Positions 9,475 through 19,800 of a stretch of 64,000 nucleotides of DNA are shown here, piece after piece. Source of the stretch: Euryarchaeota archaeon UBA256 (lineage in GTDB: Archaea; Thermoplasmatota; Poseidoniia; Poseidoniales; Poseidoniaceae). How positions within the stretch are numbered: position 1 is the first letter of the stretch; each line of letters begins with the position of its first letter. The stretch covers positions 5,566-69,565 of the forward strand of contig DACE01000009.1 of assembly GCA_002494645.1 (NCBI GenBank), written 5' to 3'. The notes beneath the pieces were generated by a model. That model was not told the DNA's origin and did not search any database. It saw only the letters and a program-made list of their open reading frames with translations. The translations under genes were made by a program, and so were the position numbers.

Positions 9475-12023
9475 AGGTCACCCCTGAGGCTCATTCAATG
9501 GCGGTTCAACCTAAGCCGGGTGTGCAAGAGAGGATCCTGTTGCATTTGCTTGACTACTCGGATTTCATTGAGAGCATCGAAGTACCCTTCGCATTGTCTC
9601 AAATGGGAATCGCCAATGCAGTCGCCATCGCTCGTTCCAACGTCCCTCGTGCGATTGCAGGTTTGAAAGATGATGGCATCCTCGTTGAGCGTCAGGCTCA
9701 CGTCAAAGGTGTATCGAGGAAACGTAAAGCCTACTTCCTAACCGATAGTGGTACCATACTTGCGGGCGATACATGGGGGCGCTTGTCGGAATACCCAGTT
9801 CGTTGCATTCTTGATGACCAACCTCCCATCGACACGACCTTGGGCGGCGCAAAGTCGGTTTTACCTTTTGAAATGAGACCGGTTGACATCCTCCGTTATC
9901 TTGACGAACACGGATGTTTGGATTTACGTACGCTCTCCGCAGATTTAGTGGAGCGTGACCTTTCGAAGCATATCGAGAAGCAACTCGTCACTTCACTTGC
10001 GGATTTACCTCGCCTGCGTCACTTTTACGGAAGAGAAACCGAATTGGACAACATGGTGAATTTACTTGAAGCGAGAGCAACAACCCTTCTCATACCCGGT
10101 ATTGCAGGAATCGGAAAAACGACCGTGGCTTCCAAACTCATTGAACGCTTTATGCATCGACGCAATCTTTTGTATCATCGTTGTCAAGATTGGGAAGGTT
10201 CTCGGTCATTCTTCGAATCCATTGCAGATTGGCTTTCCAGCATGGGGAATTCAGATTTCACCACCTATCTTGCTGCCACCCCGATACCTCAACCTGCTGA
10301 CGCAGCACGCCTTCTCATCGAAGCACTCGAAGGTTCACCTTCGCTGATTGTGATCGACGATTTCCACAAGGTGTCTGATCTTGTCCTCCACCAAACCTTC
10401 CAAGCGATGTCCCTTGCCTTATTGGGCAGTGAGGAAAAAATTGGTTTGGTGATGTTTTCTCGTTCCTTCAAGCCGGTTGTTCCGACCAAGGACGCCGAAG
10501 GTCGGATCGCTAGTTTGGTCCTGCCTCTCGATGGTCTCGACCCGGATTCAGGCCGGAAACTTTTGAGCAGTTTTGGCGAACTAGGCGATGAACAATGGCT
10601 TCACATTCACGGCCTCTCCAGAGGCCACCCCTTGGTGCTTGAACTCATTAATCGCGGTGCTTCGGCCGGTGCCTTCCACGAAACGCTTGAGAATTACGTG
10701 ACGGTCGAGATTTTCTCGAAATTAACCGCAGAGCAAAAGCGTGTTCTTTCCGCTCTCTCCATTTACCGTGAACCGGTTATGCTTGAAGCATTGGCACAGC
10801 AGAGCCTTGACACCGATGAACTTGATGAATTGGTTGAATCTGGATTAGCTCGACAAGCCGATACTGAAACCTACGACGTTCACGATTTGATTCGAGAGTT
10901 TTTGCTGCGAAGTTTGTCTCCCGCTCTTCGGGAAGAATTTCACGGCAAATGTGTTGAATGGTACGATAAACAATCTCCGAGCCATGACATTCTCATCGAA
11001 TTGATTTACCATTCCATACAGGCAAAACAATTTGACGCAGCCTCCGACCTGATTGTTAAGGAAGGGCGTCAACTCGTTTCTCAGGGTCATCTGGAATTAC
11101 TTGGCCTGGTTGAACAGATCGATACGACGACACTCGCCCATGACGTCATGGTATCCTTGTCTCAATTACGAGGGGAGATGCTCGCACTTCTCGGACGACT
11201 TGATGAAGCAGAGGGTGTCCTGAATGAAGCGCTTGCTTTGGCCAAGAAAAAGTCAGATGTTTTGGTTCAGGCTGAAATCCTCTCGGCTCTTGCTGACGTG
11301 AGTCGCAAGCACGGCAATAGCGATACGGCTCTCAAGCGCCACAAAGAAGCACTCAACCACTATATCGCACTCGGCCATGCTCGTTGGGCTGCTCGAACAT
11401 ACAACAACATCGGTTATTTATTGCGTCGAAAGAACGAACGAAGTAAAGCCCTCGAGGCCTATGGTGAAGTTGAAGCCATCCTCAAAGGTTCACAAGATGA
11501 TGAACTTCTGAACAGTCAAATTACACTCGCTCGAGCCCTCATTGACTTGGGTGAAGTTGACCGTGCCCGTGAACACGCCATGGCATCACACGAGCGAACC
11601 TCCGAATTGGGGGACTCCGCCCTACACGCTCGTGCTCAGGCCGTTTTGGGACGATATTATTCACGAGTCGACCAGTCTGAACTTGCCCTTTTCCACTACT
11701 ACGAAGCCTTGGAAGCCATGAACGAGGCTGGAGACCCACAAGCCCTCGTCGAAATCACCATCCTCTTTGGAGAAGTCCTACATGATGCTGGACGGACCGA
11801 AGAAGCCATGGAACATTACCGGGAAGCATTGGTCGTCGCAGAAAACAACGATCTTCGTATGCAAATAGGAGAATTGTTAACTCGATTGGGTGGTGTCACT
11901 CCAGACCGACTACGTAGGATGGAATACCTACAACGTGCTCTTACTGTGTTCAGAGAACTTGGTGCCCGAACTCGTATGAAGGAAGTTCAAACAATGGTTC
12001 ACCGAGCAGTCATGGGTCGTTGA
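9471..12023 (+). CDS. HTH-STAND ATPase-TPR regulator (MalT-like architecture)
   Basis: This 850-residue cytosolic protein has three parts. The N-terminus (about 18-110) looks like a winged helix (ARSNVPRAIAGLKDDGILVER, then basic KRKAYFLTDSG). A STAND/NB-ARC-type NTPase follows, with Walker A GIAGIGKTT at about 210-218 and Walker B SLIVIDDFHK at about 291-300. The C-terminus (about 590-830) is a run of TPR-like helices. This order is typical of signal-responsive transcription regulators such as MalT/SARP relatives. The GTG start overlaps the stop of the beta-helix gene as GTGA, implying translational coupling; ATG 9498 is an alternative. The ligand and target genes are unknown. Some STAND proteins act in phage defence, but no effector domain is visible here. 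Confidence 0.85.
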   Translation: MKVTPEAHSMAVQPKPGVQERILLHLLDYSDFIESIEVPFALSQMGIANAVAIARSNVPRAIAGLKDDGILVERQAHVKGVSRKRKAYFLTDSGTILAGDTWGRLSEYPVRCILDDQPPIDTTLGGAKSVLPFEMRPVDILRYLDEHGCLDLRTLSADLVERDLSKHIEKQLVTSLADLPRLRHFYGRETELDNMVNLLEARATTLLIPGIAGIGKTTVASKLIERFMHRRNLLYHRCQDWEGSRSFFESIADWLSSMGNSDFTTYLAATPIPQPADAARLLIEALEGSPSLIVIDDFHKVSDLVLHQTFQAMSLALLGSEEKIGLVMFSRSFKPVVPTKDAEGRIASLVLPLDGLDPDSGRKLLSSFGELGDEQWLHIHGLSRGHPLVLELINRGASAGAFHETLENYVTVEIFSKLTAEQKRVLSALSIYREPVMLEALAQQSLDTDELDELVESGLARQADTETYDVHDLIREFLLRSLSPALREEFHGKCVEWYDKQSPSHDILIELIYHSIQAKQFDAASDLIVKEGRQLVSQGHLELLGLVEQIDTTTLAHDVMVSLSQLRGEMLALLGRLDEAEGVLNEALALAKKKSDVLVQAEILSALADVSRKHGNSDTALKRHKEALNHYIALGHARWAARTYNNIGYLLRRKNERSKALEAYGEVEAILKGSQDDELLNSQITLARALIDLGEVDRAREHAMASHERTSELGDSALHARAQAVLGRYYSRVDQSELALFHYYEALEAMNEAGDPQALVEITILFGEVLHDAGRTEEAMEHYREALVVAENNDLRMQIGELLTRLGGVTPDRLRRMEYLQRALTVFRELGARTRMKEVQTMVHRAVMGR

Positions 12024-12024
12024 A

Positions 12025-12501
12025 TTACTGAACGGCCTGCGGTCTATCGAGTGAGAGGAAGGTCACTCCATCTTCGTGGACGACCCAAATTCGGTCAACG
12101 CCTGCAAGTGGGACAACGCCTTCATGCGTGCCAGCCCCCGTACCTGAAAGGGCTACTCGCATGTCGAGTGGTCCACCCTCGTCGTTGAGAATCAACGCGG
12201 TATCGGTTAGTTCAATGGTAAAGAGCGACTCATCGGCTTCTGTTGGTCGCCACGATATTTCTTCGGCATAACTGACATTTCCTATTCGACTGGCTTCATC
12301 AGCACGCTCAACGGCTGCTGCAATGTCGTCCATATTGGCTTGGATGGCTTCTTCATTCCACCTTAGACGCGTATTTGTTTCAATGTCCCACGCCCAAACG
12401 CTGAACATCGTCATCAAAAGGACGCCGAGAAGGAAGGTGAAAATGTAGCCCAGTTCAGTAGCGGCTGCCCTGGTGTCTTTTGAGAGTTGCAGGAACTTCA
12501 G
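12025..12501 (-). CDS. Pilin-like protein with apparent CTG start
   Basis: From the first standard start (TTG at 12417) the protein would begin in the middle of a membrane helix. Extending the open frame 28 codons upstream gives KFLQLSKDTRAAATELG followed by a full hydrophobic segment (YIFTFLLGVLLMTMF), the N-terminal form of archaeal type IV pilins. No ATG, GTG or TTG exists there. A CTG at 12501 overlaps the upstream stop as CTGA and lies five bases after GGGAGGTG. The upstream gene starts the same way (TTGA overlap, protein MKFNLQRDEEAVS). The product would be 158 residues, with a short extracellular domain of unknown function. It is the last gene of the pilin-like run and ends one base from the convergent regulator gene. 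Confidence 0.7.
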   Translation of the reverse strand: MKFLQLSKDTRAAATELGYIFTFLLGVLLMTMFSVWAWDIETNTRLRWNEEAIQANMDDIAAAVERADEASRIGNVSYAEEISWRPTEADESLFTIELTDTALILNDEGGPLDMRVALSGTGAGTHEGVVPLAGVDRIWVVHEDGVTFLSLDRPQAVQ

Positions 12502-14732
12502 ACGAGCACCTCCCTTGAGTGAACATCAAGCGATGCCATTTGGAGCGTGAATTCAATGACTTCTCCGTTGGTGTGCCAGACTGCCTCAGAGGTTCCATAT
12601 GACGGGTCAGGGACCCATCCGACGTAATCAGTGAGTAAATCCAATCGGCCAGGGTAGACCGTCCAATCTTCACTCGCTTCCAATCCGATACCTGCTTCAT
12701 CAGCGATGGCGGTTCCATAGGGTTCCGCCCAACCACGTCGCACCTCGTAAGCAGGTGTAGAGGCGAGCGATGTGCGCTGCATGAGTTCAATGTCGAGTTC
12801 GAGTTCACCCGCACCGGTCATGCTGTCGGCGGTGGGGTGCATGGAGGGTATCGTGGCTGCGAACCGTGGACCTGGTCCGCCCCGGTCGGAAGGCGGTGTG
12901 ACGACATAGGGTCTGAATTCAGGATGATTCGTGAGCACTGCTCCTCCGCTGTAGGCTACTTCCATCCCGTCTACGGAGGAGGAAAATTGGTACGACAATC
13001 GCGACAAATGGAAGGCCCATACAGTTCCAATAGTAGCGTGGTCACTTTCGCCATTATCGCCCAGAACATCAATGCTCAAACTTGCGGGATGGCGACCTTC
13101 AATCCATGCTTCCTTGATGTCGACCTCACCTCGTCCACCCATGCGTTCCCATGGTAGGTCTGTGGTGATCCAACCGCTGGCTTGTGTGTTGACTTGTGTG
13201 CAGCGTTGGGCACCATCATGCCCAAGATGCTGCATACCATCCTCGCCGCTCAGACGCATGATTCGAATGGGATGGTCTTGTTCAACAGTGACGGTGGTGA
13301 GGCCACTGTTGAGGGAAAGGGTAGCGTCGTTATTGGCATCGAGGAACGTGCCCGTTTGGTTGGCTGCACCACTTGCATTCCATGAGGAAGTATAACCAGC
13401 CAGTTGGAGACGGAGATGTTCAGCTGTGGTGTTGTTGCTGTTGTGATAGGTGTATGCCCCTCCTGACAATGCTCCAGTATCGTCAGCCGCAATCCACATA
13501 TGGCCGTTCACAGCATCGGTAAGGTTGCTTTCATGACCCACCGACCACGTCACGAAAAATGCTCCATCGCCGTCCAAGGTAGGTGAACCTTCAACGCCGC
13601 TTGGTGGCCATCGGACATCTTCAATGCCACCTGGCTGCACTGAAATCCCACCACCTCGCCATGTGATGGTGATGATTTGTTCACCTGGGTTTGATAGACG
13701 AAGCAAGCCGTTCACGTTGGGTGGTTGGAACCTTTGGCCCAAGTAGGCACCGGTGTCTGAGGGCCATGCCGTTAGGCCAGCCTCATCTCCGCTGCCTGCG
13801 ATGACCAACATTCGAGATGGGGTACTGGCCGTGATGTGAGCAACCGCTGCTTGTGAAAGGTTGACCTCAAGTGTTGAGGTAACCGCTGTGCGTGACAAGT
13901 TGCTCGAGTAGGCGTAATGAATCGATGTCTCTCCGTTGATGGTGAGATGGATTTGATTGGCAACATCGCTGATGATGTGGAGTGTTGTTGGACCTGGCTG
14001 GAGCGGTATTGACCATGCTTGTCCGCGTTTGTCAGCGGGTTCTGGGTCGTTGGGCAACATGTAGGTGGCACCTGAATCACCCCGCAATCCAATGACGTTC
14101 AAAGGATGGCTTGACGCAAGTACAGTCTCTCCAAGTGCACTTAGGTTGAGTGTGACCATTTCATCCACGCGCAATTGCGTTGTACTCACTTCTGTTCCGT
14201 TCTCAGTCAGCGTCAGGGCGATTGGGCCAAGGGGCATAGCAAGGCCGGGTGTGACGGTAACTGTGGCGGCGTCAAATGCGGGGTCAAGCGTGTAGTAGTA
14301 AGGTCGGTCCGGGCCGAGACGTAGGTCGGTTATACACACGGATGACACCAGGCTTTCGGGGTGTCGAATCTCAAGTGTGTCGTCAAAATCTAGTGCGCCG
14401 CGTGCCCGAAGTGACATAGCTTCTTCCCAAGTAGCAGAGTACCACATGCCGCCTCGAAGGCTGTCCCACACGAGGTTTCCATCGACTGGTATGAGAGTGC
14501 TATGAGTGGAATCACCTGGCATTCCTCGCTCGCTTAATTCAGCAGTCTCGTGTGCGAGGAGTGTCATTTGTGATGCCATATCGTGGCGTTCAACAGAGCC
14601 TTCCATTTCTTCGATAACCGGCATCATTGAAATCATCATCAAGCCGATGATGGAGAGGACGCCTCCAAAGAGGAGAACGGTAGCAACAGCTGCCGAAACG
14701 GCCTCTTCATCACGTTGTAAATTGAATTTCAA
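12498..14732 (-). CDS. Giant pilin-like surface protein (744 aa)
   Basis: The N-terminus MKFNLQRDEEAVSAAVATVLL, followed by a hydrophobic stretch to about residue 36, matches the archaeal pilin N-terminal domain (PF07790/DUF1628 type, class III signal). A prepilin peptidase of the PibD type may cut before the helix. The rest, about 700 residues, is a predicted beta-rich extracellular domain with many Ser/Thr and several N-x-S/T sites, far longer than ordinary pilins. The TTG start at 14732 overlaps the upstream stop as TTGA, and GAGGTGA (14737-14743) lies four bases before it. It sits in the middle of three pilin-like genes. It may be a pilus tip or minor pilin-like adhesin; that role is inferred from size and context. 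Confidence 0.8.
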   Translation of the reverse strand: MKFNLQRDEEAVSAAVATVLLFGGVLSIIGLMMISMMPVIEEMEGSVERHDMASQMTLLAHETAELSERGMPGDSTHSTLIPVDGNLVWDSLRGGMWYSATWEEAMSLRARGALDFDDTLEIRHPESLVSSVCITDLRLGPDRPYYYTLDPAFDAATVTVTPGLAMPLGPIALTLTENGTEVSTTQLRVDEMVTLNLSALGETVLASSHPLNVIGLRGDSGATYMLPNDPEPADKRGQAWSIPLQPGPTTLHIISDVANQIHLTINGETSIHYAYSSNLSRTAVTSTLEVNLSQAAVAHITASTPSRMLVIAGSGDEAGLTAWPSDTGAYLGQRFQPPNVNGLLRLSNPGEQIITITWRGGGISVQPGGIEDVRWPPSGVEGSPTLDGDGAFFVTWSVGHESNLTDAVNGHMWIAADDTGALSGGAYTYHNSNNTTAEHLRLQLAGYTSSWNASGAANQTGTFLDANNDATLSLNSGLTTVTVEQDHPIRIMRLSGEDGMQHLGHDGAQRCTQVNTQASGWITTDLPWERMGGRGEVDIKEAWIEGRHPASLSIDVLGDNGESDHATIGTVWAFHLSRLSYQFSSSVDGMEVAYSGGAVLTNHPEFRPYVVTPPSDRGGPGPRFAATIPSMHPTADSMTGAGELELDIELMQRTSLASTPAYEVRRGWAEPYGTAIADEAGIGLEASEDWTVYPGRLDLLTDYVGWVPDPSYGTSEAVWHTNGEVIEFTLQMASLDVHSREVLV
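12507..12514 (-). promoter_or_regulatory. Shine-Dalgarno that sets the CTG start
   Basis: GGGAGGTG, formed by the last codons of the 744-residue pilin-like gene (Arg-Glu-Val), lies five bases before CTG at 12501. The spacing and sequence are ideal for pairing with the 16S rRNA 3' end, and no other start codon lies at a usable distance. Confidence 0.7.
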
Positions 14733-15802
14733 CGGCTCACCTCAATACGTTGCAAATCGACCTCAAAGTACAGTGGTAGGTCTTGCGAGGAGATGCTGAA
14801 TCCGTCAGCACCACTGGCTCGTTGGTAGGGTGCAAATCCAATGAAGGTGTCAAGGGTTCCCGCAGAGCGTTGGATGGTGTAATCCGACAGCCATGTGTCA
14901 TGGTACTGGGGTGTAATGACATCGTGCAGGACATTCGTGACATGGAATCGAACGTTGTACGAAGGTCCAGTGAACAAGGTCATGGGTCCCTGTGAAATGA
15001 ATTCCATTCCAATGTTACTTCCCGTTCCAATTGAACCGTTTGAGACGATGTCTGTAAGGAGAAGGGAAAGTCGTAATTCATCGTTCGCCATTCGGTCAAA
15101 TTGGATCATCGGCATGGTAGTGACATCCCACGCCCCGTTGGGGAAGCGTTCTGCACGGGCGTTGTTCATCAGGACGATTTGGTGTTCTCCCTGACCCAAT
15201 GATGTTTGAATTTGAAGTCCAGACAAGGTGATGTCAAAACTGCGGTGAAGGAGTTGTCCTTGTTCTCCATAGACGCTGACCATCATCCAGTGACTTTTGC
15301 TGATGTTGTGCGTCACAAATACTTCCTGATGGCTTGCGGTTAGCGATGATGTAAACTCATTGTCTTCCGATTGAATCTTGATGCTACGGGCACTTTCATT
15401 GGCAGATAAAACGGCGATGGTTGTGCCATTAACGGTACGAAGCGTGACGCTCTCAGTGGGCGTGAAATCGGAAGCTATGTGCCAATGTTCCACGTTTTGA
15501 ACGGAGCGTATGGAGGTGGATTGCATGGCGAGTGTATTACGAAAGCCTGTGCCGTCGGGAGCATTGCCAGCAACTTCTACACGATCTTCAATACGGTCTG
15601 CGATACCACTGGCCGAGTTCCAATTGGTGTTGTCTTCAAAATCCGAAAGGTATGGATTGAGGAAAATCCACACTCCGCCCATGATGGTAATCACCATGGC
15701 CAAGAGCATGACGACGCCCAGAACTTCACTCACTGCACGCTCGTCCTGCTTGGACTGGCGTCGTGTTATGACGTCGGCGTGGTGGTTCACGCTCCATGTC
15801 AC
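14729..15802 (-). CDS. Pilin-like surface protein (357 aa)
   Basis: The sequence KQDERAVSEVLGVVMLLAMV near residues 18-37 is a close match to the archaeal type IV pilin N-terminal motif (PF07790 type), including the conserved Glu five residues into the mature helix. The remainder is a predicted extracellular beta-rich domain. The GTG start at 15802 gives a basic leader (VITRRQSK) before the motif; a GTG at 15790 is an alternative. No clear ribosome binding site precedes it. It is the first of three consecutive pilin-like genes and lies 45 bases after the metallo-beta-lactamase-fold gene on the same strand. No pilus ATPase or membrane platform gene is in the window, so assembly would rely on machinery encoded elsewhere. 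Confidence 0.8.
   Translation of the reverse strand: MTWSVNHHADVITRRQSKQDERAVSEVLGVVMLLAMVITIMGGVWIFLNPYLSDFEDNTNWNSASGIADRIEDRVEVAGNAPDGTGFRNTLAMQSTSIRSVQNVEHWHIASDFTPTESVTLRTVNGTTIAVLSANESARSIKIQSEDNEFTSSLTASHQEVFVTHNISKSHWMMVSVYGEQGQLLHRSFDITLSGLQIQTSLGQGEHQIVLMNNARAERFPNGAWDVTTMPMIQFDRMANDELRLSLLLTDIVSNGSIGTGSNIGMEFISQGPMTLFTGPSYNVRFHVTNVLHDVITPQYHDTWLSDYTIQRSAGTLDTFIGFAPYQRASGADGFSISSQDLPLYFEVDLQRIEVSR
14737..14743 (-). promoter_or_regulatory. Shine-Dalgarno for TTG-start pilin-like gene
   Basis: GAGGTGA is encoded by the Glu-Val codons near the end of the upstream pilin-like gene and lies four bases before TTG 14732. The layout is the same as at the CTG start of the third gene, which supports both start choices. 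Confidence 0.7.
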
Positions 15803-15847
15803 GATGCGGTATCATTTAGCCATTGACCTTGTTTTGGCTATGATGGC

Positions 15848-16660
15848 TTATTTGACGGTCTTTTTTTCGGTTTCTACCTCAGCCGTGACTTCACCGATAT
15901 AATGGGAGAATTCGGGACCATCCTGCAATGATATTTTGAGGTCTCCGCTAAAGATTTCATCGATATAATACAGAACCGTTGATTCAGCAATATGGGGCAT
16001 GTTGTTTTTCTCGCTGAGGTGGGTAAGGGTGATGGTTCGTGTTGCTTCAGTGCAAACTTCGGCAAGGAATTGGCCGGTTTGGTCGTTGGAAAGGTGGCCT
16101 CCTCTGCCCGTAATGCGGTCTTTGAGGGAATAGGGATAAGGTCCTGAAACCAAGCGATGATGGTCGTAATTCGATTCGATCGAAATATGCTCACAGCCTC
16201 GGACGTGGGCGATGAGCTCATCCGTCCATGAGCCCAAATCGGTGATGATGGCTGCACGTTCTCCTCCATGGCTGGCAATGAATGCCACATTGTCCGAGCC
16301 GTCATGCGGTACAGGCACGGGAAGAAGCGTGAGGTCGTCACCGATTTTCACCAGGTCAAGTGAATCAAAATAGTTCGTAAGTTCGGGGTCAAGGCCGAGT
16401 TCAAGTGCAGTGCGTTCATTGGCCAAGACGGGAATGTTCCATTTTGACTGGACAACGGATGCACCTCCTCCATGGTCGCCATGGTGATGTGAGATGATGA
16501 CACAATCAATGTCTTCTGGTTCAATGTTTAGTCTCGCCAAACGTTTCTTGAGTTGAACACCACTGAATCCCTGATCGACGAGCACTTTTGCATTCGGGGT
16601 TTCCAACAGGGTAGAGTTTCCTCTACTACCTGTTCCCAAGTGCGTGATGGTCATCGTCAT
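15848..16660 (-). CDS. Metallo-beta-lactamase-fold protein, YycJ/WalJ-like
   Basis: This 270-residue cytosolic protein carries the metal-binding HxHxDH motif (SHHHGDHGGG; His58, His60, Asp62, His63) and further ligands in IITDLGSW and LTHLSEKNN. The HLSxxNN ending is typical of the YycJ/WalJ branch, whose members act as nucleases or phosphodiesterases; the substrate here is not known. The start is set at ATG 16660 (TMTITHLGTGSRGNS) because the family begins close to this strand; an ATG at 16762 would add 34 residues with no family resemblance. It is transcribed toward the pilin-like genes and away from the calcium-repeat giant. Whether it is co-transcribed with the pilin-like genes is uncertain (45-base gap). 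Confidence 0.85.
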   Translation of the reverse strand: MTMTITHLGTGSRGNSTLLETPNAKVLVDQGFSGVQLKKRLARLNIEPEDIDCVIISHHHGDHGGGASVVQSKWNIPVLANERTALELGLDPELTNYFDSLDLVKIGDDLTLLPVPVPHDGSDNVAFIASHGGERAAIITDLGSWTDELIAHVRGCEHISIESNYDHHRLVSGPYPYSLKDRITGRGGHLSNDQTGQFLAEVCTEATRTITLTHLSEKNNMPHIAESTVLYYIDEIFSGDLKISLQDGPEFSHYIGEVTAEVETEKKTVK

Positions 16661-16848
16661 GTGAACGATGGTGACCCGTCGCGGGAAGGACTTGAACACA
16701 CCGCTTCGGTATCGCATTATCATGGTGTTTTGGCATGATTTGAAAGTTAGGGAAGTGCGCAATGTATGAACATTGTTCCATCAGCCTCATAAGCAACCTT
16801 TCCAAGGTGTTCTTAGGGCGAAGCGGAGGCTACGCGTGGGGCGGTAAT

Positions 16849-19800
16849 ATGCGAAGGAGTCAAACCACACTGTTGACGACCATAGCGGTCATCTCAAGTC
16901 TTCTCTTTATGTCCCAATTTCCTGCCATCTCAAACGTGGCGAACATCCACCCCGATGACACCACACAAACTCCTCCCCCAAACACCGACACCGACGGGGA
17001 TATGATTCCTGACGTACACGAAACGCTCTTTGAAGAATGGATGAACTGGACTTCAGTAGACGGCCGTGACGTCTTTGTTCAAGGGCTCGACAAAAACAAC
17101 GCATCCGATGCCACCACTGATTTCGACCGTGATGGATTAAATGCGACCGAGGAGTTTTGCTGGCCCTATCCTGCGAACTGTACTGCGCCGGGTTTCCCTC
17201 GTGGGCTCACAGGACAACTCGATGAAAATAACGACCGAATCTATCTTGATCCCCGTCTTTCCGACACCGATGGTGATGGAATGCCGGACGGGTATGAGGC
17301 CTACATGTGCTTGCGCACTGGTGGTTTTGATTCATCTGCTCTGCGGTATAACTGCGGTTCCTTCGACCCCCTCAACAACAGTGACTTCACTCTTGATGGA
17401 GACAATGATGGCTTTGACGTCGACCGAAACGGAGAGATGAGTGAATCTGAACGCTACACGGCACCAGAAGAATACGCATTTGGCTCGCCATCAAATTTTA
17501 CAACGGAACTTGATGGATTATGGTGTCATGCTACGCTTCCCGAGGGGTCAATCTTGAAGAGTTGGCCGTACATACAATCAGGGAGTAATGCATCATTCCA
17601 CAACCTTTTGCCGGCCTGTACCACGAACTCTACCGCTCCAGTCGGAGAAGATATGTGGCTTGGAACCGACCCGCTTCTCGACGATTCAGACCGCTATTAC
17701 TGGGACGGATTTTCAGTCCGCCCCCTCTATCCGTCCTTTGGTGACGGAATGCCCGACGGCTGGGAAGTTCACTTTGGCCTTGACCCGTTAAACCGCAGCA
17801 ACGCTCTTGCAGACCCAGACCAAGACGGTTGGGATACAAATCGAGATGGCGGGATTTCAGCCGATCTCGCCAGAACCCAAACGGCGATGGAGTTTGGGGA
17901 AGCTCTCTCAACCCTGCAAGAATATGGCGTTCATTTTGATAACGGCAATACGATTTATCCCGGGTTGAAGTTTACCCAATTGGGTGACGACTCTGAATAT
18001 TCTGTGATGCCGCTGGTGTATGATGTGACCGGAGAGGAATTGGCCGTCATGCACCATGATATCCGAGCTCTTGACCAGTACGAGGGGAACCTCTACACCA
18101 TGACAAAATACGGCATATCAATTCTCAATCTTGACGATTCAACGCAATACCACCAATGGATGCCTCAGGGTGTTGAAATCCATGATGGATTGCTCATACG
18201 CTCAAACGGGGTTCCCTATTCGCTCGCTCTTGCAACCACTGCCGGATTTGCTCTAGCGCCATTGTTGGCTGATGGCACGCTCGGTTCCCTCAGCACGTGG
18301 GATTGGAGTATGGTTGGCGAGATTCACGCCTTAGCACTCCTTGAAGGAACGGATGGAAACGATCAGGTCATCGGTTTAGGTCATGCCGGTACTGGCGGTA
18401 TTATTGATATTTCATCGGTTGGAACCATCAGCGAAACATATGCACTCGGACAAGGTTTGCGTGCTGGTCTTGAATTCGCCAATGCATCGGTCACCTCCAT
18501 TCAGCACGGTTCGGTCGGGGGCTCCACGCTGGTTCTCTTCGTCGGTACCGACCGTGGCCTCATGACGGTTGAAACAGCATCAGCGCGAGATGAGGTTGCA
18601 GGACAATGGCGTTTCTTTTACACACAAGAATCAACGGGTATTTCCCCTGATGTTGATGAATTGCGCAGCCTGCCACTCGGCACCGTTGGCAATCCTGCAG
18701 AAGTCCGAGATATCCTTCTTGACGGGCCTCTTTCGAGCAACTCCCAATCCTTGTGGTTTGGAACACCAGCCGGATTGCATAAACTGAATCTTGTTGAGGA
18801 TTCAATTGAACACAGTGGGCTTTTGTTGCACCCAGGCGTTGACGGAAAGTTATCCAAACAAACCAATAGCATTCAATCAATCCATGCCACTGGCGATGAA
18901 TTACTCATCGGTTCTGATTGGGGCCTGTGGGCGATTGCTGGCGATTATACTGCCGTTTACGGTCTTCAAGACCAGACTCGAATACCGGGAGAAATTTCCG
19001 CCATCACGACCATGCTTGTTGGCGGTAATATGACTCTCTTTGCAGGAGCGTCACCGGGTCAATATGCAAACTTGCAACTCATTGACCCAGGGGCTAATGA
19101 CTCGGATTCTGACGGCATGCCCGATGGCTGGGAAGTCATTCACGGGCTCGACCCAACAGACCCTTGGGATGCACTCTACGACATAGACGGTGACGGGCTT
19201 GACCTTGACCAGTCTGGTGATATGAACCTTGAACGGTTATGGACCAATCTTGATGAGTTCCGATATGTCCAATCAACGCCTGAGGGCTACAATTCAACCG
19301 ACCCCAGAGAGGGTGACACCGACGGCGACGGATTGGGAGACGGAGCAGAATACTTCGGCTTCTTCTTTGAGGAATCCAATTTATGGTGTCATTATGACGT
19401 CCAACTCGTATACCTGTGCAACGATGCCGCCGGCCTTGCTGCCAATGATACCTACCTGCAATACGCCAACATCGATCGCAATACCGACCCGACCAACCCC
19501 GATTCTGACGGTGACGGTATGCCCGATGGATGGGAAATTGAACACCGCCGATGGGTAGGTGCAACCTTCACCGGCGGCAATAATTGGAGTTTAGATCCCC
19601 TTCGAGCTGATGATGCTGAATGGGATGCTGACGGGGATGGATTGCCGAATCTTTGCGAATACCAATGGTCAATCGTGCGACTGATTGGTCTCAACGGTGA
19701 CTTACTGGCCGACTACGGAGAATCTCCCGAGGCCGTGGCTAACTGGTCTGTGGCAGACCCCAATGCGGTTGATTCGGACGGGGATTCACTGCCCGACGGA

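Noticed and set aside
9471..12023. STAND ATPase as an antiphage (Avs-like) defence gene
   Set aside because: It has an N-terminal winged helix and TPRs but no nuclease, protease or membrane effector, and there are no defence genes around it.
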